Assembly: GCA_937881505.1 (NCBI GenBank)
Contig: CALGEM010000235.1
Coordinates: 1-9,439, forward strand
DNA from: an uncultured euryarchaeote
GTDB taxonomy: Archaea; Thermoplasmatota; Poseidoniia; Poseidoniales; Poseidoniaceae
Direction of reading: 5' to 3'
Length of the DNA: 9,439 bases
Shown: piece by piece, positions 6,195 through 9,439 of the stretch
How the letters are laid out: every line of letters begins with the position of its first letter
Position numbering within the stretch: position 1 is the stretch's first letter
Translations under genes and position numbers: made by a program
Notes under the pieces: generated by a model
Databases searched by the model: none
What the model saw: the letters and a program-made list of their open reading frames with translations, nothing else
Told to the model about the DNA's origin: nothing

Positions 6195-6461
6195 GGGCGT
6201 GAAGGTGCCGTTGAACATGGCGACGTTTGGCTCGGTCTCAATTTCTTCCATACGCAGCACGGTGACTTCGATTTCCGAGGCCTCCGTATAGGTCGAACGC
6301 AGTTCATGCATCAACATGCGCTGCACGGCTTCCATGTCATCCCCGTGAAGAACAGACAAGTGGTGCGTGGTCTCGCTTCCCACCTTGGCGTAATACTCCA
6401 CCACCCATTCTTTGCGGGGTGTCTCGGTTTCCCAAGTGACGTCTTCCCATGTGTTTGTCAT
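6192..6461 (-). CDS. Hypothetical 89-aa protein, unrecognised
   Basis: I do not recognise this family. The protein is acidic and soluble, with no cysteine, signal peptide or membrane helix. An amphipathic strand KEWVVEYYAKVG (17-28), the segment HHLSVLHGDDMEAVQRMLMHELRSTY (33-58) that looks helical after residue 40, and the strand EIEVTVLRMEEIE (63-75) give a beta-alpha-beta pattern like a small ferredoxin-like or dodecin-sized fold (inference). ATG at 6461 has no good SD; an A/T-rich stretch at 6481-6488 (minus strand GATAAACT) lies about 24 nt upstream, so a leaderless message is possible. It is convergent with the HTHD gene, sharing abutted stops, and follows the anchored CVSC thioredoxin gene on the same strand after 117 nt. 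Coding status rests on the precise stop abutment and plausible composition. Confidence 0.68.
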   Translation of the reverse strand: MTNTWEDVTWETETPRKEWVVEYYAKVGSETTHHLSVLHGDDMEAVQRMLMHELRSTYTEASEIEVTVLRMEEIETEPNVAMFNGTFTP

Positions 6462-6512
6462 GGTATTACATTGGTCTTACAGTTTATCAATCCTTCTTCT
6501 TCCCGTGAGTCT

Positions 6513-6533
6513 ATATTCCGGATTTCGGAATAT
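6513..6533. repeat. Perfect 8-bp inverted repeat (hairpin or operator candidate)
   Basis: ATATTCCG (6513-6520) and CGGAATAT (6526-6533) are perfect reverse complements separated by GATTT. The dyad lies about 52-72 nt upstream of the ATG of the 89-aa gene and downstream of the CVSC thioredoxin gene, so it could be an operator for the former or a stem-loop ending the latter. No T-run follows it on the minus strand, which argues against an intrinsic-type terminator. Confidence 0.5.
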
Positions 6534-6547
6534 TTCTTCCGGTTTCG
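6516..6547. repeat. Imperfect direct repeat TTCCGG(A)TTTCG, 21-nt period
   Basis: TTCCGGATTTCG (6516-6527) and TTCCGGTTTCG (6537-6547) differ by one deleted A. Their starts are 21 nt apart, about two turns of B-DNA, so proteins bound at each would sit on the same face. The first copy overlaps the dyad at 6513-6533. Confidence 0.4.
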
Positions 6548-6562
6548 TAGGGGACATCGGAG

Positions 6563-6578
6563 AAAAATGAAGAAAAAA
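6563..6578 (-). terminator. Oligo-T terminator after the CVSC thioredoxin gene
   Basis: Read on the minus strand, the stop codon TAA (6581-6579) is followed at once by TTTTTT (6578-6573), CTTCA and TTTTT (6567-6563). T-rich tracts without a required hairpin are the known archaeal termination signal, and this is the clearest one in the window. Confidence 0.6.
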
Positions 6579-7511
6579 TTACTTTTTCCGAACAACTGAG
6601 GCCATTGCCAATATGCCGCATACCACCAATAAGAGGGTGCCAACATTGCCCACCTCCTCGTCCGTTGCTGCTCGGTCCCTGAACGCCAACTCCACAGCCC
6701 CGTGGGATGATGGGTCTTCTCCGTTGGCCAACGCCGCTGCTGTGGCTTCGTGGACCAGCAAAACGCTCCAAGAACTCAGGTTTTCAAATTCGATGGAAAA
6801 CGAAGTTTCACAGGTGCTCTCTACGGTGGCGCTCAACAAACCAACCGAGGCGGTGATGGTGTTGTTGTCCAATGCACACTCGGCCAAACCCACCACCACA
6901 CGGTCTCTGTGATCGCCTCCTGGATTCACTGCATTCTCTGGCATCCTTTTGCCGTGTTCTATGACCATCAAGGTGAGTTGTGTTTCGTTGTTGGACACCA
7001 AATCCGCGTGATTGACGCTGGCACGATAGCCGTTGTCGGTTTTCACCACTTCAACGTCGAGCTCACTGGCGTCTTGGCGGGCCAGTTCAGCGTTCAGGAT
7101 GTCTCGCTGAACATCAGTCCACGCATCATAGCCGCGGCGAGGTTCTCCGGCCTCAACCACAAAGGTTGGCGTTGATTGAGCCACGTTGGGGTTTGACAAA
7201 TTGAGGCGTTCAATACGATGCTGAGCGGCCGCTGGTTGGAAGGCGTCAAATCCGTCGGAGGGGTGCAAAGCCACGAGGGCAATTCGCGAGCCGTGGCTAT
7301 CAGCAACTTGGAGCAATTCCGGGTCTATTTCGGCACAAGATACACAATGTGTTGCGGTGATCTCCTCAACCAACAAGGTACGGCCACCTCCTTCGGTGGC
7401 TACTGGTTGCTCAAACGAGGTGCTCAAATTGACCACGGTGGCCTGCACGCTCAAGGTTGCAACCATGAGGGCTGCTGCAACGCAGAGGAAGGCGGCGGGG
7501 TTCAACTTCAT
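6579..7511 (-). CDS. Secreted, C-terminally anchored thioredoxin-fold protein (CVSC) with a second beta-rich domain
   Basis: Probably an extracytoplasmic redox or redox-derived protein. The 310 residues begin with a signal peptide (about 1-24, MKLNPAAFLCVAAALMVATL then SVQA). A thioredoxin-like domain follows: TLLVEEITATHC leads to C56-V-S-C59, and S113-T-P-T-F117 is the cis-proline loop. Residues 150-285 look like an all-beta domain (strands LDVEVVK, QLTLMVIEHG, RVVVGLAEC, SWSVLLVHEA), with C212 and C234 possibly forming a disulfide. A helix at about 288-306 and RKK at the end form a stop-transfer anchor. The frame stays open upstream to 8150, but that is antisense to the rRNA methyltransferase gene. 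ATG 7511 has GGAGGA with 6-nt spacing and starts the signal peptide. It lies about 0.4 kb from the VKOR operon on the opposite strand; the two may belong to one pathway. Confidence 0.85.
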   Translation of the reverse strand: MKLNPAAFLCVAAALMVATLSVQATVVNLSTSFEQPVATEGGGRTLLVEEITATHCVSCAEIDPELLQVADSHGSRIALVALHPSDGFDAFQPAAAQHRIERLNLSNPNVAQSTPTFVVEAGEPRRGYDAWTDVQRDILNAELARQDASELDVEVVKTDNGYRASVNHADLVSNNETQLTLMVIEHGKRMPENAVNPGGDHRDRVVVGLAECALDNNTITASVGLLSATVESTCETSFSIEFENLSSWSVLLVHEATAAALANGEDPSSHGAVELAFRDRAATDEEVGNVGTLLLVVCGILAMASVVRKK

Positions 7512-7631
7512 GGGTCGTCCTCCGTGGTTGTTTCGGCCACATCGGCCAACGCCTTGATTCCTTGCTTTCTCTTCGTTTTGAGAAAAGGATTGATGAGGGC
7601 GAGAACGGGCCGACAGGGTGAGGCCTTCTCG

Positions 7632-8387
7632 ATGGCGGACCACTGGGTGGAGAATCACAAGCGTGATTCGTGGCGTAAGCAAGCCAAAGCCAGCGGCTAT
7701 CGTGCTCGGTCGGCGTTCAAACTCAAGCAAATTCAAGAGCGATTTAATCTGGTCCGTGAAGGCGATTTTGTCCTCGATGTTGGATGCCACCCCGGCGGTT
7801 GGGCCCAAGTTGCCGTTGAACTCGTGGGTGATGCCGGCAAGGTGGTGGGTGTTGACCTCCAGCCATGCGCACCGGTGGAAGGAGCGATTCTCTTGACGGG
7901 CGACATCACCGACCCCTTGACCCAAGAACGAATACTCGAGGAACTTGATGGGGAGACCCTCAACGTCATCGTCTCCGATATTTCCCCGCACATCACCGGC
8001 AAGTGGGACATGGACCAGTCGGTAGCCATGACCTTGGTGGCCGATGTGTTTGACTTCGCGCTGCCTTTGCTCAAGAAAGGCGGTGGCTTCACCACCAAAT
8101 TGTTCCAAGGCATCGGGGTGGAGGAACTCATCGCAGCAGTTCGACCGCACTTCTCGAGCGTGCGCCGGTTTTCACCCGACGCTTCACGCAATTCATCCTC
8201 CGAAGTCTACCTTGTCTGCAAGCATCACACGCCTTGGAAAGCACCCAAAGTCTCGGTTCGTGAGCGGTATGAGGCGGCAGTCAACAAACTGGTGGGTGGC
8301 GAGGAAATCGAAGCAGACCCAGAACCTGTAGCCTCTTCCTTCCGTGTCCGCCGGAAGAAATCCGACGATGGGCTTGAAGAACATTGA
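7632..8387 (+). CDS. rlmE: FtsJ/RlmE-type rRNA ribose 2'-O-methyltransferase
   Basis: SAM-dependent methyltransferase expected to methylate the 2'-O of a 23S rRNA uridine in the peptidyl-transferase region. In 251 residues the catalytic K-D-K-E set is complete: K30 in SAFKL, D116 in SDISP, K156 in TKLFQG and E191 in SSEVYLV. SAM motif I is DVGCHPGGWAQV (49-60), where C52-H53 replaces the more usual alanine pair, and VVGVDLQP follows at 71-78. About 50 residues after the catalytic core form a charged tail ending RRKKSDDGLEEH. Start ATG 7632 gives MADHWVENHKRDSWRKQAKASGYRARSA-type family sequence, with GGTGAGG (7617-7623) as a weak SD. The frame is open back to 7218 only as a shadow of the opposite gene. 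The OB-fold gene begins 17 nt after the stop. Confidence 0.92.
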   Translation: MADHWVENHKRDSWRKQAKASGYRARSAFKLKQIQERFNLVREGDFVLDVGCHPGGWAQVAVELVGDAGKVVGVDLQPCAPVEGAILLTGDITDPLTQERILEELDGETLNVIVSDISPHITGKWDMDQSVAMTLVADVFDFALPLLKKGGGFTTKLFQGIGVEELIAAVRPHFSSVRRFSPDASRNSSSEVYLVCKHHTPWKAPKVSVRERYEAAVNKLVGGEEIEADPEPVASSFRVRRKKSDDGLEEH

Positions 8388-8404
8388 GCAGATGTTCGGG
8401 GGTC

Positions 8405-8743
8405 ATGAACAACCATCCCGGTCTGACATGGCCAACGCCCGCCAATCGTATCGAAAACCTCCGTCCCAACACGCCTGTTCGCCGACTTGAACTGGTCGTT
8501 TTGCGCATGTATCCTCGCAGGATGATCGCCTCGGCGAGTTATACCGGGCCGGTCGCAGCCGCTTGTGGACGTGATGAAACGGGCTTGGTGGGTCTTGTCT
8601 TTTGGGGCGACCAGGTGAATTCAATCAACGTCGGCGACGTTGTCCGCATTGAATCCGGTTGGTGCAGGTCGCGAGACGGAGCGCTTGTGGTGAGCACCGG
8701 GAAGCATGGGAAATTGAGCATCGTGCAACGATTTGATGCCTGA
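8405..8743 (+). CDS. Single-OB-fold nucleic-acid-binding protein (RPA/SSB-like)
   Basis: Small protein of 112 residues resembling archaeal single-stranded nucleic-acid-binding OB folds. The pattern runs RRLELVVLRMYPRRM (26-40), a strand with variable loop, GLVGLVFWGDQ (60-70), INVGDVVRIESGWC (74-87) and ALVVSTGKHGKLSIV (93-107). The W-G-D, G-D-V-V-R-I and S-T-G-x-x-G-K-L elements are those of the RPA-type OB family. With one OB fold and no zinc finger it is shorter than the main archaeal replication protein A, so RNA binding is as likely as DNA binding. ATG 8405 is chosen although its SD is poor; an in-frame TTG at 8384 overlaps the methyltransferase stop as TTGA and would add seven residues. 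It is probably co-transcribed with the methyltransferase gene, 17 nt away. Confidence 0.78.
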   Translation: MNNHPGLTWPTPANRIENLRPNTPVRRLELVVLRMYPRRMIASASYTGPVAAACGRDETGLVGLVFWGDQVNSINVGDVVRIESGWCRSRDGALVVSTGKHGKLSIVQRFDA

Positions 8744-8767
8744 ACTTCTGCTTGCTTCTCACGCAAC

Positions 8768-8774
8768 CATAAAG
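8768..8774 (+). promoter_or_regulatory. Possible TATA-like element CATAAAG before the Zn-ribbon/EF-1beta pair
   Basis: CATAAAG is the most A/T-rich stretch in the 70-nt gap between the OB-fold and Zn-ribbon genes. It would place a transcription start near 8795-8800, leaving a short leader that contains AGGAG (8801-8805), the SD 8 nt before ATG 8814. The match is weak. Confidence 0.3.
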
Positions 8775-8813
8775 AGGGGGAGACCGTGGGCGACTTCGTT
8801 AGGAGCCATTCCC

Positions 8814-8981
8814 ATGAGTGAACGAGCACAAGTCTGTACGTCGTCAGGCATCCCCCTTGCTGAAGAAGGTTCAACCACCTTCCCTTGCCCTGGATGCTTC
8901 CAACCCATTGGCCGAAGCCCTCGAGTGCGAAACCAAGGTGTGTTGTACAAGTGCCCCAACTGTGGGTTTGTTGGTCCCTGA
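8814..8981 (+). CDS. Small archaeal Zn-ribbon protein (HVO_2753-like) with two of four zinc knuckles lost
   Basis: Belongs to the short archaeal Zn-ribbon proteins encoded next to EF-1beta and thought to bind RNA. It has 55 residues. The family normally has four Cys-pair knuckles in the order CTSCGI, CPNCG, RCxxCR and CPxCGFxGP. Here knuckle 2 (C25-P-G-C28) and knuckle 4 (C47-P-N-C50-GF) are intact, but knuckle 1 reads C8-T-S-S11 and knuckle 3 reads R34-S-P-R-V-R39 with both cysteines gone. The framework is otherwise preserved, including NQGVLYKCPNCGFVGP at 40-55, so this is a modified family member and not a random frame. One zinc site can still form. ATG 8814 has AGGAG 8 nt upstream; longer in-frame starts (8733) add unrelated sequence. 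Its TGA overlaps the SD of the EF-1beta gene, so the two are probably translationally coupled. Confidence 0.88.
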   Translation: MSERAQVCTSSGIPLAEEGSTTFPCPGCFQPIGRSPRVRNQGVLYKCPNCGFVGP

Positions 8982-8990
8982 GGTGATACT

Positions 8991-9263
8991 ATGGGTATGG
9001 TAGTCATGACTTACAAAGTGAATCCAGATTCTGACCTTGAAAACGTCGACACGGACGCCATCGCAGAGACGATTGCGACCCTTCGCAACGATGATTACGA
9101 CATTCAAGCCATTGAGACCAAGCCGTTGGCCTTCGGTCTCAAGTTCGTCCAAGTTCACGTCAAGATGAACGATGGCGAAGGTCTTGCTGACGCGTTTGAA
9201 GCCAAGATGGCTGAGATCCACGGCGTTGGCGAAATCGAAGTCCTTTCCATGGGCCTCATTTGA
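8991..9263 (+). CDS. ef1b: Elongation factor 1-beta (aEF-1beta)
   Basis: Nucleotide exchange factor for EF-1alpha (aEF1A), replacing GDP with GTP after each elongation cycle. The 90-residue length is standard for archaea, which carry only the catalytic domain. The ferredoxin-like pattern is visible: VVMTYKVNPDS (4-14) as strand 1, AIAETIATL (23-31) as helix 1, IQAIETKPLAFGLKFVQVHVKMND (38-61) as the central strands, GLADAFEAKMAEI (64-76) as helix 2, and VGEIEVLSMGLI at the end. GLKFVQVHVKM and the terminal EVLSMGLI are characteristic. SD GAGGTGA (8980-8986) with 4-nt spacing supports ATG 8991; the in-frame ATGs at codons 3 and 6 are less well placed. The SD contains the stop of the Zn-ribbon gene, an adjacency common in archaea. 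A possible stem-loop follows at 9307-9330. Confidence 0.95.
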   Translation: MGMVVMTYKVNPDSDLENVDTDAIAETIATLRNDDYDIQAIETKPLAFGLKFVQVHVKMNDGEGLADAFEAKMAEIHGVGEIEVLSMGLI

Positions 9264-9306
9264 AACGGACATATCCCCCATTCTGCCACGTACAAGTGGT
9301 GGTTGG

Positions 9307-9330
9307 TTTGGCGATGTTTAACTCGCCGAA
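9307..9330 (+). other. Possible RNA stem-loop between ef1b and the next gene
   Basis: TTTGGCGA (9307-9314) and TCGCCGAA (9323-9330) pair over 8 bp with one G-U wobble and an 8-nt loop. It lies 43 nt after the ef1b stop and 32 nt before the next ATG. There is no T-run directly after it, so it could be a transcript end, a processing site or chance. Confidence 0.35.
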
Positions 9331-9337
9331 GATTTGG

Positions 9338-9346
9338 TTAATTTGA
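9338..9346 (+). promoter_or_regulatory. TATA-like element before the right-edge gene
   Basis: TTAATTTGA begins 25 nt before ATG 9363, a spacing that would give a leaderless transcript. No SD precedes the ATG, which agrees with that reading. GTTTAAC (9316-9322), inside the predicted loop, is an alternative box. Confidence 0.4.
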
Positions 9347-9362
9347 ATTCATTCCGCTGAGC

Positions 9363-9439
9363 ATGGCAGGGGACCAACGGCACCTCCACGACCCTGCCGC
9401 AGCAGAAAAATTTGCCCGCGCTTTGGGACTCATGGTTGG
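9363..9439 (+). CDS. Start of an unidentified gene, cut by the window edge
   Basis: An open frame starts at ATG 9363 and reaches the right edge, giving 25 residues plus two bases, beginning MAGDQRHLHDPAAAEK. The upstream in-frame stop is TAA at 9339, so ATG 9363 is the first possible ATG. The piece is hydrophilic and looks like the start of a cytosolic protein, but it is too short to name a family. A TATA-like element at the right spacing and absence of an SD fit a leaderless gene. It follows ef1b on the same strand after 99 nt. Confidence 0.5.
   Translation, partial: MAGDQRHLHDPAAAEKFARALGLMV

Noticed and set aside
7560..7590. Near-symmetric CTTTCTC...GAGAAAAG between the thioredoxin and methyltransferase genes
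   Set aside because: Arms differ by an extra A and are low-complexity; not enough to call an operator or terminator.
7218..7631. Open plus-strand frame extending the methyltransferase upstream to 389 residues
   Set aside because: The extension is antisense to the CVSC thioredoxin gene and reads as low-order shadow sequence. FtsJ similarity begins at ATG 7632.
7512..8150. Open minus-strand frame extending the CVSC thioredoxin protein upstream to 523 residues
   Set aside because: It is antisense to the FtsJ methyltransferase, whose catalytic K-D-K-E set is intact. ATG 7511 has a good SD and begins a clear signal peptide, which would be buried in the longer form.
1..9439. CRISPR array, tRNA or rRNA genes, insertion sequences, integrase, phage or defence genes
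   Set aside because: I saw no spaced direct repeats, no tRNA-like cloverleaf, no transposase or integrase frame, and no restriction, toxin or phage motifs. The window reads as core chromosomal sequence.

Overview
The window looks archaeal, most likely from a planktonic Marine Group II euryarchaeote (Poseidoniales/Thermoplasmatota). The evidence is an aRF1-type release factor (NIKS and GGQ motifs), an archaeal-type UMP kinase, archaeal EF-1beta beside the small archaeal Zn-ribbon protein, a DUF2116-like zinc protein, A/T-rich TATA-like boxes about 25 nt ahead of start codons, and GGAGGTGA-type Shine-Dalgarno (SD) sites. Domain and type of neighbourhood are firm. The Marine Group II assignment is an inference from gene content and compactness.

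Layout. 1-749 (-): 5' part of prf1 (aRF1), cut by the window edge. 874-1875 (+): pyrH (UMP kinase) and a small zinc-ribbon membrane protein. 1876-3213 (-): a membrane-anchored GT2 glycosyltransferase and an unrecognised 82-aa protein. 3339-6191 (+): a four-gene operon-like run of NAD-dependent sugar-nucleotide epimerase, anchored thioredoxin-fold protein, VKOR-family membrane oxidoreductase, and an anchored Cys/His-rich protein. 6192-7511 (-): an unrecognised 89-aa protein and a second secreted, membrane-anchored thioredoxin-fold protein. 7632-9263 (+): FtsJ/RlmE-type rRNA methyltransferase, a single-OB-fold protein, a degenerate Zn-ribbon protein and aEF-1beta. 9363-9439 (+): the start of a further gene.

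How the genes fit together. Termination (prf1), rRNA 2'-O-methylation (FtsJ), EF-1beta and the Zn-ribbon protein are translation genes; pyrH supplies pyrimidine nucleotides. The epimerase and GT2 protein fit surface-glycan or N-glycan assembly. The thioredoxin-fold protein plus VKOR resembles an extracytoplasmic disulfide-forming pair (DsbA/DsbB-like logic); the next protein and the separate CVSC thioredoxin may be partners or clients.

Gene packing is tight. Both convergent gene pairs end on the same hexamer TGATCA, formed by two abutting stop codons, and at three same-strand junctions the upstream stop codon lies inside the SD of the next gene. I found no tRNA, rRNA, CRISPR array, insertion sequence or integrase. 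No gene-free stretch exceeds 300 nt; the longest is about 144 nt.
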